Source: Virgibacillus oceani (GTDB taxonomy: Bacteria > Bacillota > Bacilli > Bacillales > Amphibacillaceae). Taken from it: a DNA stretch of 64,000 bases. Under the pieces are notes generated by a model. That model saw only the letters and a program-made list of their open reading frames with translations. It was not told the origin of the DNA and made no database searches. The stretch is from contig NZ_BMFR01000001.1 of assembly GCF_014638995.1 (NCBI RefSeq), positions 372,001 through 436,000 on the forward strand, in the 5' to 3' direction. The position numbers were made by a program, and so were the translations under genes. Positions 1-8,909 of the stretch are shown piece by piece (the stretch's first letter is position 1; every line of letters begins with the position of its first letter).

Positions 1-1
1 G

Positions 2-544
2 ATTGGTCAGTATGATACATTTACAGCAATGCAGCTTGCACAGTATGTCTCAACGATTGCAAATGATGGGTATCGAGTTCGGCCGCATTTAGTAAAAGAA
101 ATTCGTATGCCTACACCATATGAGAATGACTTGGGTCCTGTATATAAAAACATTAATACAGATGTGTTAAACAGAATTGAAATGAAACAAGGCTATATAG
201 AACGTGTTCAGGAAGGTTTCCGTCGTGCATTTCAGGAGCCAGGTGGTACTGCATATAGCTGGTTTGGTGATAAGGACTATAATCCAGCAGGAAAAACAGG
301 TACAGCGGAGAATAGTGCTGAAGGTGACTATACAGAAAACCTTACACTGGTTGGTTATGCACCATTCGATGAACCAGAGATTGCATTTTCTGTGATTGTG
401 CCGAATACTGGATCAAGTAAACTTGGTCACCCTAATGATGATATAGGTGAAAGAATACTAGATGCATACTTTGATTTGAAAGAAGAACGTGCAAAATCTG
501 GTGATAAAAACGAAATTGATAAAGAAGAGAATACAGAAGAATAA
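2..544 (+). CDS. pbpA: Penicillin-binding protein transpeptidase domain, C-terminal part
   Basis: The reading frame is open from the first bases of the window, so this is the 3' end of a longer gene. It encodes the last part of a class B penicillin-binding protein, the membrane-anchored D,D-transpeptidase that cross-links peptidoglycan. The third active-site motif K-T-G lies at 293-301 within an A-G-K-T-G-T-A-E context, and the typical end with G-Y-A-P-F follows. The catalytic S-x-x-K and S-x-N lie upstream of the window. In B. subtilis pbpA directly precedes the pst operon, as here, so the PBP2A (elongation) assignment rests on family plus position. The acidic, lysine-rich tail is poorly conserved. 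A strong terminator follows. Confidence 0.9.
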   Translation: MGQYDTFTAMQLAQYVSTIANDGYRVRPHLVKEIRMPTPYENDLGPVYKNINTDVLNRIEMKQGYIERVQEGFRRAFQEPGGTAYSWFGDKDYNPAGKTGTAENSAEGDYTENLTLVGYAPFDEPEIAFSVIVPNTGSSKLGHPNDDIGERILDAYFDLKEERAKSGDKNEIDKEENTEE

Positions 545-552
545 ATTTTTTT

Positions 553-592
553 AAGCCAAAACCTTGCATATTTTGCAGGTTTTGGCTTTTTT
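553..592 (+). terminator. Intrinsic terminator after pbpA
   Basis: A 15-16 bp stem (553-568 with 574-588, one bulge) has a short loop and is followed by a run of T. It separates pbpA from the pst operon. Confidence 0.9.
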
Positions 593-646
593 GCTGCTAA
601 ATTAAGGCTCTAAATTAAATGTCGGTGGCTTACTCTACTTATAGAA

Positions 647-700
647 TTTACGTTATCTTTACACGTAATTAATAGGCAGTTAATACTAGTAAGCTATTAT
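647..700 (+). promoter_or_regulatory. PhoP-type promoter of pstS: four TTWAYR repeats and a -10
   Basis: Four hexamers, TTTACG (647-652), TTTACA (658-663), TTAATA (669-674) and TTAATA (680-685), are each separated by exactly 5 bp, giving an 11-bp period. This is the arrangement known for B. subtilis PhoP-P binding sites (TT(A/C/T)A(C/T)A repeats). A TATTAT -10 element sits at 695-700 with no good -35 hexamer, as in PhoP-activated promoters. Inferred function: phosphate-starvation induction of pst. Confidence 0.8.
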
Positions 701-764
701 TGGGTTGTAGAGAGGAAGGGAATACACTAGTCTCTATCAATTCAAATATGTGGGGGTAATAGCA

Positions 765-1709
765 TTGAGAAAAACAAAACATTTTGTATTATCCATGTTT
801 ATTTTATTAACACTTGGAACGCTAGCAGCATGTGGCAATGGTGATGGAAGCAGCAGTGCTGAAGAAGAACAAAAGGTTGAAGTTGATGGATCATCTACAG
901 TATTTCCAATCATGGAGGCTGTTGCTGAAGAATTTTCAGCTGAAAACCCAGATGTGAAGGTTCCAATTGGTGTCTCAGGAACAGGTGGCGGTTTTGAAAA
1001 ATTTATCGCTGGTGAGACCGATATTTCCAATGCATCACGTCCTATCAAGGAAGAAGAAAAGAAATTGCTGGAAGAAGAAGGAATTAACTATACTGAATTT
1101 AAGATCGCTTTAGATGGATTATCTGTTGTCGTAAATAAAGAAAATGATTGGGTAAACCAGCTTACTGTAGAAGAATTAAACAAAATGTGGTCTGAAGAAA
1201 AAGGTGTTAAAACATGGGCAGATGTTCGGGATGGATGGCCGGAAGAAGAGATTGAATTTTTCAGTCCAGGGGCGGATTCGGGAACATTTGATTACTTTGA
1301 TGAAGTAATCTTAGACGGTGCACAAATACGAAAGGATGCTGCATTATCAGAAGATGACAATGTACTTGTTCAAGGTGTTTCCGGAACGAAAAATGGTATT
1401 GGTTACTTTGGATACGCTTATTACTTGGAAAATAAAGATTCGCTAAAAGTGGTTCCGATTGTAAATAGCAGTGGAGAGGCAATTACACCAAGTCAGGAAA
1501 CCATTCAATCGGGTGAGTATGAACCATTATCCAGACCAATGTTCATCTATGTGAAACATGAATCATTAAAAAATGATACAGTATATAATTTTACAAAATA
1601 TGCACTTGAAAATGCTGGTTCTATGTCAGAGGCAGTTGGTTATGTAGCATTACCAGACAGCACCTATACAGATGCATTAAACAAGCTTGACGAAATTACC
1701 GAAAAGTAA
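765..1709 (+). CDS. pstS: Phosphate ABC transporter substrate-binding lipoprotein PstS
   Basis: Binds inorganic phosphate outside the membrane and delivers it to PstCA. A TTG start at 765 is chosen because the G-run at 752-756 lies about 8 bp before it; a GTG at 750 is the longer alternative. The N-terminus is a lipoprotein signal: basic MRKTK, a hydrophobic stretch, then the lipobox L-A-A-C with lipidated Cys at residue 23. The mature part has the PstS phosphate-binding signatures D-G-S-S-T-V near its start, S-G-T-G-G-G-F and, further on, [10 protein letters not shown]. First gene of pstSCAB-phoU, behind the PhoP-type boxes. Confidence 0.96.
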   Translation: MRKTKHFVLSMFILLTLGTLAACGNGDGSSSAEEEQKVEVDGSSTVFPIMEAVAEEFSAENPDVKVPIGVSGTGGGFEKFIAGETDISNASRPIKEEEKKLLEEEGINYTEFKIALDGLSVVVNKENDWVNQLTVEELNKMWSEEKGVKTWADVRDGWPEEEIEFFSPGADSGTFDYFDEVILDGAQIRKDAALSEDDNVLVQGVSGTKNGIGYFGYAYYLENKDSLKVVPIVNSSGEAITPSQETIQSGEYEPLSRPMFIYVKHESLKNDTVYNFTKYALENAGSMSEAVGYVALPDSTYTDALNKLDEITEK

Positions 1710-1748
1710 TTTCTAATGGCAAATGCGGGTTAATAGTAATTGGATAAT

Positions 1749-1787
1749 GAGGAGAGTTTAATCAAGTTCTCCTCACCTTTCTTTTTT
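1749..1787 (+). terminator. Attenuator-like hairpin between pstS and pstC
   Basis: A GAGGAGA/TCTCCTC stem (1749-1755 with 1768-1774) is followed by the T-rich tract ending at 1787, just before the pstC ribosome-binding site. It probably lets partial read-through make more PstS than membrane subunits. Confidence 0.7.
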
Positions 1788-1804
1788 ACTATAGGAGGAA
1801 ATTT

Positions 1805-2734
1805 ATGTCGAAATCGGTTAGCGAAATTATTAAAGAAAAGAAACGAAGAAAATTTTTGCCGGGATATTTGGAAAAGGCAGCACCAATTATTTTTGGAATT
1901 TGTGCTGTCATATCCGTTTTTACAACGGTAGGGATAATTTTCACGCTAGTAATTGAAACGATTACCTTTTTTAATCGTGTGTCAATCATAGAATTCATTA
2001 CAAGTACAGATTGGTATCCATTTACGGAAAAAGCGCCAAGTTATGGGATTCTTTCGTTAGTATCGGGAACATTGTTAATAACCTTTATTGCGATGCTGGT
2101 AGCAATCCCTGTTGGACTTTCTACAGCAATATATTTAAGTGAATATGCCAGTGAACGGGCTAGACGGATTATTAAGCCTATACTAGAGGTTCTAGCTGGT
2201 GTTCCAACGATTGTTTACGGCTTTTTCGCATTAACATTTGTTACACCATTACTGAAAGGAATTATTCCAGGACTTCCGATTTTTAACGCATTAAGTCCTG
2301 GAATTGTAGTCGGAATTATGATAATTCCAATGATTGCCTCCCTCTCAGAGGATGCAATGAGTTCCGTCCCTAGTTCAATGCGGGAAGGGGCGTTAGCAAT
2401 GGGGGCGACAAAATTAGAGGTAGCCTTGAAGATCGTTCTTCCTGCAGCACTTTCTGGTATTATTGCATCCTTTGTTCTTGGTATATCCCGTGCAATCGGT
2501 GAAACAATGATTGTTGCTGTAGCCGCTGGTTCTACTCCTAAGTTTACCCTAGATGTGACTGAATCGATTCAGACAATGACAGCGTATATTGTTCAGGTTA
2601 GCTTAGGGGATGCATCGTATGGATCAACTATTTATTACAGTATTTATGCTGTAGGAATGTCATTGTTTGTTTTTACTTTGCTAATGAATTTATTGGCGCA
2701 GTATATCTCTCGTCGTTTTAGGGAGGAGTATTAA
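1805..2734 (+). CDS. pstC: Phosphate ABC transporter permease PstC
   Basis: One of the two membrane subunits of the high-affinity phosphate importer. The 309-residue protein has about six hydrophobic segments, the first at about residues 33-60. The cytoplasmic coupling region typical of binding-protein-dependent permeases is present ([10 protein letters not shown] followed by L-P-A-A-L-S-G-I). An AGGAGG ribosome-binding site lies 6-10 bp before the ATG. pstA starts one base after the stop, so the two are probably translationally coupled. Confidence 0.97.
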   Translation: MSKSVSEIIKEKKRRKFLPGYLEKAAPIIFGICAVISVFTTVGIIFTLVIETITFFNRVSIIEFITSTDWYPFTEKAPSYGILSLVSGTLLITFIAMLVAIPVGLSTAIYLSEYASERARRIIKPILEVLAGVPTIVYGFFALTFVTPLLKGIIPGLPIFNALSPGIVVGIMIIPMIASLSEDAMSSVPSSMREGALAMGATKLEVALKIVLPAALSGIIASFVLGISRAIGETMIVAVAAGSTPKFTLDVTESIQTMTAYIVQVSLGDASYGSTIYYSIYAVGMSLFVFTLLMNLLAQYISRRFREEY

Positions 2735-2735
2735 G

Positions 2736-3614
2736 ATGAATTTGGTTGATAAACAACTTGTTAAAAATAAAATGGGTATGCGTTTAATTCGTAATAAGTT
2801 AATAAAGCAGCTATTCTTGATGGCTACTTTATTCGCTATCATCATCTTAGGTACACTTTTATACCGTATTTTCACACAGGGGATTGGTTATTTAGATTGG
2901 GAGTTCTTTTTAAGCTTCGCATCTAGATTCCCTGAAGAAGCGGGCATTAAAGCAGCTATTATTGGTTCATTATGGTTAATGGCTATTACTGCCCCCATAT
3001 CGTTAATTTTAGGTGTTGGTACTGCTATCTTTTTAGAGGAATATGCTTCTAAAAATAAATGGACACGATTTATTCAAATGAATATTTCAAACTTAGCTGG
3101 GGTGCCCTCGATTGTATTTGGATTGTTAGGTCTTACTGTATTTGTAAGATTACTAGAAATGGGGAGGAGCATTATTGCTGGGGGATTGACGATGAGTTTG
3201 CTGATTTTGCCAATTATAGTTGTTGCATCCCAAGAGGCGATTCGATCCGTTCCAAATGATCAGTATGAAGCTTCATTTGCAATGGGAGCTACTAAATGGC
3301 AAACCATTCGGAGAGTAGTGTTACCAGCGGCTATTCCAGGAATATTAACTGGGGGAATTCTGGCATTATCAAGAGCGATTGGTGAAACTGCCCCACTGTT
3401 AATGATTGGTGCATTGACATTTATTGCTTATTTGCCGGAAAATATATGGTCGGGGTTCACAGTAATGCCAATACAGATATTTAATTGGACCAGCAGACCT
3501 CAAGAAGAGTTCCACTATGTTGCTGCTGCTGGAATTATTGTGCTCTTGGTTATGTTATTAATTATGAATTCAATAGCAGTGTTTATTCGTAATAAATTCT
3601 CAAAACGTTATTAA
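2736..3614 (+). CDS. pstA: Phosphate ABC transporter permease PstA
   Basis: Second membrane subunit of the Pst importer, forming the channel with PstC. The 292 residues contain about six membrane segments and the permease coupling loop [12 protein letters not shown], followed by a [11 protein letters not shown] stretch. The start is placed right behind the pstC stop, with the Shine-Dalgarno GGGAGGAG inside the end of pstC. The pstB ribosome-binding site follows within 10 bp. Confidence 0.97.
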   Translation: MNLVDKQLVKNKMGMRLIRNKLIKQLFLMATLFAIIILGTLLYRIFTQGIGYLDWEFFLSFASRFPEEAGIKAAIIGSLWLMAITAPISLILGVGTAIFLEEYASKNKWTRFIQMNISNLAGVPSIVFGLLGLTVFVRLLEMGRSIIAGGLTMSLLILPIIVVASQEAIRSVPNDQYEASFAMGATKWQTIRRVVLPAAIPGILTGGILALSRAIGETAPLLMIGALTFIAYLPENIWSGFTVMPIQIFNWTSRPQEEFHYVAAAGIIVLLVMLLIMNSIAVFIRNKFSKRY

Positions 3615-3631
3615 ATAAGGAGGAATTTGTC

Positions 3632-4441
3632 TTGTTAACTGTCGAAAGGAATAGACCAATGGCAAGTTCTATTAGTCCAATAAAAGATAATTCAATTTAC
3701 ACTGTACGAAATTTCAATTTATGGTATGGAGCTGACCATGCATTAAACGATATATGTATGGATATTCCAACAAATAAAGTAACAGCTATTATTGGTCCGT
3801 CAGGGTGTGGAAAATCTACCTACATTAAGGCATTGAATCGTATGGTTGAATTAGTCCCATCGGTTAAAATGACTGGCAGTATTGATTACAATGGACAGAA
3901 TATTTTTAATCCAAAATTTAAAGTTGAGGAATTAAGAACTAGTGTCGGGATGGTGTTTCAAAAACCAAACCCATTCCCAAAATCTATATATGAAAATGTA
4001 GTTTATGGGCCCAAAATCCATGGAATTAAAAAGAAACAAATCCTTGATGAAGTAGTGGAGAAAAGTCTTAAAGGGGCGGCATTATGGGATGAGGTAAAGG
4101 ATAGATTGCATGAAAATGCTTTTGGGCTATCTGGTGGACAACAGCAGCGGCTTTGTATTGCCAGATGTTTAGCAATTGAGCCAGATGTGATTTTAATGGA
4201 TGAGCCGACATCAGCACTAGATCCAATTTCAACGTTGAAGGTTGAAGAATTAGTACAATCGTTGAAGAAAGAATACAGCATAGTAATTGTGACGCATAAT
4301 ATGCAGCAAGCAGCCAGAATTTCAGATAACACTGCCTTTTTTCTTAATGGAGAAGTAATTGAATATAATAAGACAGATCAAATCTTTTCTAATCCCACAG
4401 ATAAACGTACAGAGGATTATATTACAGGCAGATTTGGTTAA
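3632..4441 (+). CDS. pstB: Phosphate import ATP-binding protein PstB
   Basis: ATPase that powers phosphate import. Walker [10 protein letters not shown] is at residues 55-63, the ABC signature is L-S-G-G-Q-Q-Q-R, Walker B is V-I-L-M-D-E-P-T, and the switch histidine lies in I-V-T-H-N-M. A TTG start is chosen from the AAGGAGG 8 bp upstream; ATG 3659 is an internal alternative. B. subtilis carries two adjacent pstB genes, whereas here there is one, followed directly by phoU. Confidence 0.97.
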   Translation: MLTVERNRPMASSISPIKDNSIYTVRNFNLWYGADHALNDICMDIPTNKVTAIIGPSGCGKSTYIKALNRMVELVPSVKMTGSIDYNGQNIFNPKFKVEELRTSVGMVFQKPNPFPKSIYENVVYGPKIHGIKKKQILDEVVEKSLKGAALWDEVKDRLHENAFGLSGGQQQRLCIARCLAIEPDVILMDEPTSALDPISTLKVEELVQSLKKEYSIVIVTHNMQQAARISDNTAFFLNGEVIEYNKTDQIFSNPTDKRTEDYITGRFG

Positions 4442-4459
4442 TTTAGAAGGAGGACGCTG

Positions 4460-5116
4460 ATGGTTGCAAGAGAACAATTTCAACTGGATCTAAAAGATAT
4501 GAAAGAGGAAATTATACAGCTAGCAAAGTATACTGAAGCGGCTTTAGTAAGTGCCGTGGACGCCCTTTATAATCAGGATATGGCTTTGGCGGAACAAATT
4601 ATTGAAAAAGATAAAGATATTGATAAAAAAGAACTGGATATTAATAACAAGGCAATATTACTAATAGCAAAACAGCAGCCAGTTGCAAAAGATCTCAGAA
4701 GGTTGATTATCGCATTGAAAATAACTACGGATCTTGAAAGGATGGGAGACCATGCAAAGAATATTGCTAATGCAACAATCGAACTCGGTGAACATCATCT
4801 ATTAACTGTCCACCCTGCTGTAAGAGATATGCGTGATATTGCCATTGAAATGGTCAAAGTAGCAGTTAATGCGATTAGATATGAGGATATTTCGGTGGCC
4901 GGAAAGTTGTCGGGGATGGATGACAGTATGGATAACTTATACGAAACAATTATTCGGGAAATGCTTGAAGAAACGGCAACAAATCCAGAAAAAGTTCAAT
5001 ATGTTATGCAAATGGCATTTAGTGCAAGATACATTGAAAGATTTGCTGACCATATTACGAACATCGGTGAAAATATTTTATTTCTCGTTAAAGGTGAATC
5101 GTATAATTTAAACTAA
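4460..5116 (+). CDS. phoU: Phosphate transport system regulator PhoU
   Basis: Cytoplasmic all-helical protein of 218 residues with two PhoU repeats. The first contains E-R-M-G-D-H-A-K-N-I (around residue 93) and the second E-R-F-A-D-H-I-T-N-I (around residue 193); these acidic/His motifs bind metal in the family. PhoU modulates Pst transport and Pho signalling. It is the last gene of the pst operon with an AGAAGGAGG ribosome-binding site 16 bp after the pstB stop. B. subtilis lacks phoU at this locus, so the cluster resembles other Firmicutes here. Confidence 0.95.
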   Translation: MVAREQFQLDLKDMKEEIIQLAKYTEAALVSAVDALYNQDMALAEQIIEKDKDIDKKELDINNKAILLIAKQQPVAKDLRRLIIALKITTDLERMGDHAKNIANATIELGEHHLLTVHPAVRDMRDIAIEMVKVAVNAIRYEDISVAGKLSGMDDSMDNLYETIIREMLEETATNPEKVQYVMQMAFSARYIERFADHITNIGENILFLVKGESYNLN

Positions 5117-5160
5117 AGGTACATTTAATAAGTTTGATTGCATTTAAAATATCCGTAGAC

Positions 5161-5592
5161 TGCGACGTAAATACTTGTGGTGATTTTGCATTATTTTGGA
5201 CGCTCTTTGGTCCCGCAGCCCGTATACACTTCGCTTTCCGTGGGCGGCTGATGAGCCTCCTCACGCTGACGCGCTCCGGGGTCTCACCGATGCCTCATCT
5301 CCCACAGGAGTCTCCGTGTATACGGGCTGCTAGTAAGTGTATTTATAACGTAATCATGATTTCTTAAAGATTATAGTTACTTTATATTTAATAATTACAA
5401 TCTATGCAAGTACCGATATATATTAATTCCACTGCACTAGTCCGGCATCGCTGCGGGCGGTGACTCCTGCTCAGAAAAGCACGAGTCCGAAGACACCAAA
5501 GAATGGTTTTCTCGAGGAGGCAGAGGCCGTGCCCTAAGGTGTGCATCCGCCCGGAGCGATCCCGGACGGCGACCCGAGAATATTACGTCGCA
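5161..5592. repeat. Gene-free block with two hairpin repeat units bounded by short inverted repeats
   Basis: About 430 bp, GC-richer than its surroundings, with no credible gene. TGCGACGTAA at 5161-5170 is mirrored by TTACGTCGCA at 5583-5592. The left unit (5215-5330) is closed by a perfect 15-bp inverted repeat. The right unit (about 5440-5580) reads as a diverged copy in the opposite orientation: its reverse complement has the same order of motifs (GGGC..., GCCTCCTCG, GTCTTCGG, GCAGGAGTC). The left unit shares CGCTTTCCG-GGGC, GTCTCACC and GAGTCTCCGTGTAT with the element at 58.5 kb. It is a dispersed intergenic repeat family of unknown function. Confidence 0.7.
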
Positions 5593-5637
5593 TTTTACGT
5601 CGATTGTGAAACACTATTTTTTAGAAACTAGTCAAAT

Positions 5638-5693
5638 AAAAAAAGCTGTATCGGAAGTAAAGATTGACTTTATTCCCGTACAGCTTTCTTTTA
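5638..5693. terminator. Bidirectional terminator between phoU/repeat region and yqzC
   Basis: AAAGCTGTA (5642-5650) pairs with TACAGCTTT (5679-5687), with further pairing inside the loop, flanked by A-runs and T-runs suitable for both strands. Confidence 0.8.
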
Positions 5694-6215
5694 TTTAGTA
5701 AGTTCTTCTGCGATTTCGAAATTACTCATGGAACTCGAAACGCTAAATTCGCCAAGCTGGATTTTTGTACTATATCCTTCATCTTCTAAATAACTTGTAA
5801 ATTCCCTAGCATTATCAATAATTCCATTTTCAGCTAAACGGGAACTGATTTCAGATGATGGCATGCCTGATTCTATTTTTAAAGTATAGGTTTTCTCAGC
5901 ATTTTCTTGAGAGGACTTTTCATCTTGTTTTTCTTTTTCAGAAGCATTATCCTCTTTTTCTTCAGCAGATGCGGTTTTCTCTTCCTTATCAGCTGTCTTT
6001 TTGTTATCTTTTTTTTCATTCTTATCATTTACAGAAAGTGAAATATATTCCGATTCTGTAATTACACGATAACCGTCTGCTTCAATGGCAGCTATCATTT
6101 CATCTGTATTCAAATCATTTGATTTAGCTTTTGAGTCTTCAAAAAAGTAGAATACCAGTACAATGATACTCGTTGCCAAAACGCCAATAGAAAATAAACG
6201 AACAGGTTGTTTCAT
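5691..6215 (-). CDS. yqzC: Membrane-anchored protein with MltG/YceG-like C-terminal segment (YqzC position)
   Basis: 174 residues: one N-terminal membrane segment (about 8-25), a conserved-looking stretch of about 50 residues, a very charged low-complexity K/E linker (about 65-108), and a C-terminal region (about 110-172). The C-terminal region contains I-E-S-G-M-P-S-S-E-I and resembles the binding domain found at the start of endolytic transglycosylase MltG. It lacks the catalytic domain of a real transglycosylase, so it cannot be called one. Position and direction match B. subtilis yqzC. Its ribosome-binding site AAGGAGT lies before the ATG at 6215, right behind yqzD. Function unknown. Confidence 0.8.
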   Translation of the reverse strand: MKQPVRLFSIGVLATSIIVLVFYFFEDSKAKSNDLNTDEMIAAIEADGYRVITESEYISLSVNDKNEKKDNKKTADKEEKTASAEEKEDNASEKEKQDEKSSQENAEKTYTLKIESGMPSSEISSRLAENGIIDNAREFTSYLEDEGYSTKIQLGEFSVSSSMSNFEIAEELTK

Positions 6216-6234
6216 CGATTGTACTCCTTATTTA

Positions 6235-6453
6235 TTAATTTTTATGATTCTCATGTGTTGGAAGGATTTCTTCTGTTAATAATTCCTCTTCCAAAATCTT
6301 TATTTTCTTCTTCATTTGATATGTATCCTGCATGGTTGAGATAGATAACTGTTCTAATTGACTTTCTAATTCCTCAAACTTATCGTTCATAAAGAATGAT
6401 AGTACAAATAACACAATAGCCACAGCAATTAAGGTTATTAAAACATATAACAT
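6235..6453 (-). CDS. yqzD: Small membrane protein with coiled-coil tail (YqzD position)
   Basis: 72 residues: a hydrophobic segment at about 3-22, then a heptad-like, Glu/Leu/Lys-rich tail consistent with a short coiled coil in the cytoplasm. A strong GGAGG ribosome-binding site lies upstream of the ATG. It precedes yqzC by 19 bp on the same strand, so the two form an operon. Assigned by position to yqzD; no known function, and the sequence alone is too short for certain homology. Confidence 0.75.
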   Translation of the reverse strand: MLYVLITLIAVAIVLFVLSFFMNDKFEELESQLEQLSISTMQDTYQMKKKIKILEEELLTEEILPTHENHKN

Positions 6454-6651
6454 AATTTTACCTCCAATAAATTTTACACATTAATAGTTATAACATAGAA
6501 TAAAAGTAAAAACCATTGTCTATTTTTACAAACTATTAATTCATCAATTAATAGTATTCGATAGATTATTTGTGATTATGGGGGATGTAATTCAAAAGGA
6601 AATAAATAGTTATTGGAATTCAATCGTTATTTTTTTTCGGTATATCTTGAT

Positions 6652-6679
6652 TGAATGCGAAAGATCTGCTATTATAATT
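6652..6679 (+). promoter_or_regulatory. Sigma-A promoter of rpmG
   Basis: TTGAAT (6652-6657), 16-bp spacer, TATAAT (6674-6679), about 60 bp before the rpmG start. Confidence 0.65.
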
Positions 6680-6738
6680 AAGTCTGAAATGAAATTATTA
6701 TGCCAACAAAGCAGTTTTCATAGTTTGGAGGGAAAAAC

Positions 6739-6888
6739 ATGCGAGTAAACATTACATTAGCTTGTACTGAAACTGGTGATCGTAATTATATTACTACAAA
6801 AAACAAGCGTACTAACCCTGAGCGAATAGAGCTTAAGAAATATTGTCCACGATTGAAAAGACATACTTTACATCGTGAAACAAAATAG
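6739..6888 (+). CDS. rpmG: 50S ribosomal protein L33 (zinc-free type)
   Basis: A 49-residue protein starting [17 protein letters not shown] and ending [11 protein letters not shown], unmistakably bacterial L33. Each of the two metal-knuckle positions retains only one cysteine (A-C-T-E-T-G, K-Y-C-P-R), so it cannot form the four-Cys zinc site and belongs to the C-minus type. GGAGGG lies 8 bp before the ATG, with a good sigma-A promoter upstream and a terminator right behind. The same gene (rpmGA) sits at this place in B. subtilis. Confidence 0.97.
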   Translation: MRVNITLACTETGDRNYITTKNKRTNPERIELKKYCPRLKRHTLHRETK

Positions 6889-6898
6889 TCAAAACGAT

Positions 6899-6938
6899 AA
6901 AACTCTTATCACTTATTGGTAAGGGTTTTATTTTTTTT
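6899..6938 (+). terminator. Terminator after rpmG
   Basis: AAAACTCTTA pairs with TAAGGGTTTT (6899-6908 with 6920-6929, one G-T pair), followed by a T-run. Confidence 0.85.
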
Positions 6939-6978
6939 AGCATGAATATTTGCTACTATAGCTATGGGGGGCTGTGCT

Positions 6979-7548
6979 TTGGATAAATTACAATTACGAA
7001 AATCGACAATAGCAACACTAAAGGCAATACCTGAAACCGAAAAGAAAACAATTGAACAAAATCTAGCGTATTTTCTAACAACATCTGCTATGTGGAACAA
7101 TGCTACTACTATTGGAATCACCGTTTCCAACGGATTCGAATGGAACACTAGACCAATAATCGAGGCAGCATGGGCACAGGGGAAAACAGTGAGTGTCCCC
7201 AAATGTGAACCGAAGCAGAAGCAACTTACTTTCTATCAATTTGAATCGGACGATCAATTGGAAATTGTATATTATAATTTATTAGAACCAATACCTGAAG
7301 AAACTAAAAAAATGGATAAGCATGATATCGATTTATTAGTAGTACCTGGTTTACTTTTTGATAAATTTGGTTTCCGAATTGGTTTTGGCGGGGGGTATTA
7401 CGATAGATATTTAACAGATTATGCAAATCAAACAGTTTCTCTGGCAAGCAGCCATCAGCTTGTTGATTCATTGCCTTTCGAATCGTTTGATATTCCCGTG
7501 AATCAGTTAGTTACAGATACGGGAATTATATACAGGAGGCCATTATAA
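6979..7548 (+). CDS. yqgN: 5-formyltetrahydrofolate cyclo-ligase
   Basis: Converts 5-formyl-THF to 5,10-methenyl-THF with ATP, salvaging folate one-carbon units in the cytoplasm. The family signature G-F-R-I-G-F-G-G-G-Y-Y-D-R-Y-L lies near residue 133 onward, after the conserved L-L-V-V-P-G-L-L-F-D. N-terminal K-x-x-L-R-K is typical. TTG 6979 is preferred because the G6 run at 6966-6971 gives a proper 7-bp spacing; the ATG at 6964 overlaps that run. The stop shares one base with the next ATG, so the two genes are coupled. Confidence 0.93.
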   Translation: MDKLQLRKSTIATLKAIPETEKKTIEQNLAYFLTTSAMWNNATTIGITVSNGFEWNTRPIIEAAWAQGKTVSVPKCEPKQKQLTFYQFESDDQLEIVYYNLLEPIPEETKKMDKHDIDLLVVPGLLFDKFGFRIGFGGGYYDRYLTDYANQTVSLASSHQLVDSLPFESFDIPVNQLVTDTGIIYRRPL

Positions 7549-8561
7549 TGAACTGGGAGCGTTATTCACGACAAATGTTATTTTCACCGATAAAAGAATC
7601 GGGCCAGGAATTATTAGCAAAGCGATCCGTGCTTGTTGTTGGGGTCGGGGCACTTGGGACGGTGATATGCAATCATCTTGTCCGATCCGGAATTGGCAGA
7701 CTGCGTATTGTTGATCGGGATTATGTTGAATTGAGTAATTTACAGCGGCAAATGCTTTTTGATGAAAATGATGTTATCGAGGCTTTGCCCAAAGCAATTG
7801 CTGCCAAAAAGAAATTAAATAAAATCAATAGTGATGTTTCTATTGAAGCTATAGTTGATCATGTTACATATGGAAATATTGATGAACTGACTGATGAAAT
7901 TGATTTAGTATTAGATGGGACGGACAATTTTGCAACCCGGTATCTTTTGAATGATATCTGTTACAAGAAAAATATTCCCTTTTCCTATGGCGGAGCAGTT
8001 AGCTCCAGAGGGATGACCGCATTATTTATACCAAATGAAACTGCTTGCTTAAGGTGTATAACGAAGCCGGGATCAGAAAATGGACAAACTTGTGATACGG
8101 CAGGTGTCATTTCACCCGCGGTCGATATCGTAGCTTCCATGCAGGCTGTGGATGCGTTAAAGTACTTAACCGATAACAAACAGAACATAAGAAAATCATT
8201 AATAACATTTGATGTTTGGTATAATAAGCAATACGATATAAATTTTCCTAAACCGGAGCCCAATTGCCCAACCTGTCAGACAAAAGAGTACCCTGCACTA
8301 AAGAAACATTCACAGGAACAGGAAACCGTTCTATGCGGCAGGAATACGGTACAGATTCATCAAAAGGCCAATTTGGATATATCCATGCTTGAAAAACAAT
8401 TATCAGGTGTTGCTAGAATTCAGCGTACACCATTTCTATTGAAGGCAAAATTAAATGAAGATGCTGCATTTGTGATTTTTCCTGATGGACGAGTGCTCGT
8501 ACAAGGAACGGAGGATAAAATTTATGCACGAACACTTTATGACCGTTATATTGGTTCATGA
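7548..8561 (+). CDS. ThiF/MoeB-family adenylyltransferase
   Basis: E1-like enzyme that adenylates the C-terminal glycine of a small sulfur-carrier protein (ThiS or MoaD) for thiamine or molybdopterin synthesis. Visible features: nucleotide-binding G-V-G-A-L-G near residue 32, the R-Q motif in V-E-L-S-N-L-Q-R-Q, D-G-T-D-N-F around residue 125, and two zinc Cys pairs, C-L-R-C and C-P-T-C. The C-terminal 80 residues have no rhodanese Cys loop that I can see. No thi or moa gene lies nearby, so the carrier cannot be named. It overlaps the cyclo-ligase stop by one base. Confidence 0.88.
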   Translation: MNWERYSRQMLFSPIKESGQELLAKRSVLVVGVGALGTVICNHLVRSGIGRLRIVDRDYVELSNLQRQMLFDENDVIEALPKAIAAKKKLNKINSDVSIEAIVDHVTYGNIDELTDEIDLVLDGTDNFATRYLLNDICYKKNIPFSYGGAVSSRGMTALFIPNETACLRCITKPGSENGQTCDTAGVISPAVDIVASMQAVDALKYLTDNKQNIRKSLITFDVWYNKQYDINFPKPEPNCPTCQTKEYPALKKHSQEQETVLCGRNTVQIHQKANLDISMLEKQLSGVARIQRTPFLLKAKLNEDAAFVIFPDGRVLVQGTEDKIYARTLYDRYIGS

Positions 8562-8624
8562 TGTATAAATATAATCCTTTTGAAAATAACTAATAACATC
8601 ACTTTTATAGAAAAGGGTGTTTAT

Positions 8625-8816
8625 ATGCGGTTCATTTTAATTTTCACATTTATTTTAGCGGCAGCGTCAGTAATTTACAAATGGAGATACAGAGTGGTAA
8701 ATACTATTTTGGCAATTAGTTTTCTTAGAAGAATTGCAGTTTCCATTACCATGAACATGCCGAAAATCAGAAAAAATCTACTATCTAATTTCTACAGCAA
8801 TCAAACTGCCCGATAA
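8625..8816 (+). CDS. yqgO: Small protein YqgO-like
   Basis: 63 residues with one hydrophobic N-terminal segment (about 3-16), a W-R-Y-R-V-V-N motif and a basic C-terminus. ATG 8625 follows an AAAGGG ribosome-binding site; an upstream in-frame start at 8580 lacks one. It lies between the ThiF-like gene and gluP, where B. subtilis has the uncharacterised yqgO. Function unknown. Confidence 0.7.
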   Translation: MRFILIFTFILAAASVIYKWRYRVVNTILAISFLRRIAVSITMNMPKIRKNLLSNFYSNQTAR

Positions 8817-8823
8817 AATGAAC

Positions 8824-8851
8824 AAAAAAGAAGCTCATCAGCTTCTTTTTT
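8824..8851 (+). terminator. Terminator after yqgO
   Basis: Perfect 12-bp stem (AAAAAAGAAGCT with AGCTTCTTTTTT) around a CATC loop; the stem is near-symmetric and could work on both strands. Confidence 0.9.
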
Positions 8852-8909
8852 GTTTTATTCAAGAAATTATCCCTTTGTTTTGTTATGATGTTGGTAGGGA
8901 GGAACGTAC

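Noticed and set aside
5134..5367. 77-codon plus-strand frame after phoU
   Set aside because: It runs through the hairpin repeat; composition follows the repeat, no ribosome-binding site.
5691..6215. Endolytic transglycosylase MltG
   Set aside because: Only a short binding-domain-like region is present, not the catalytic domain.
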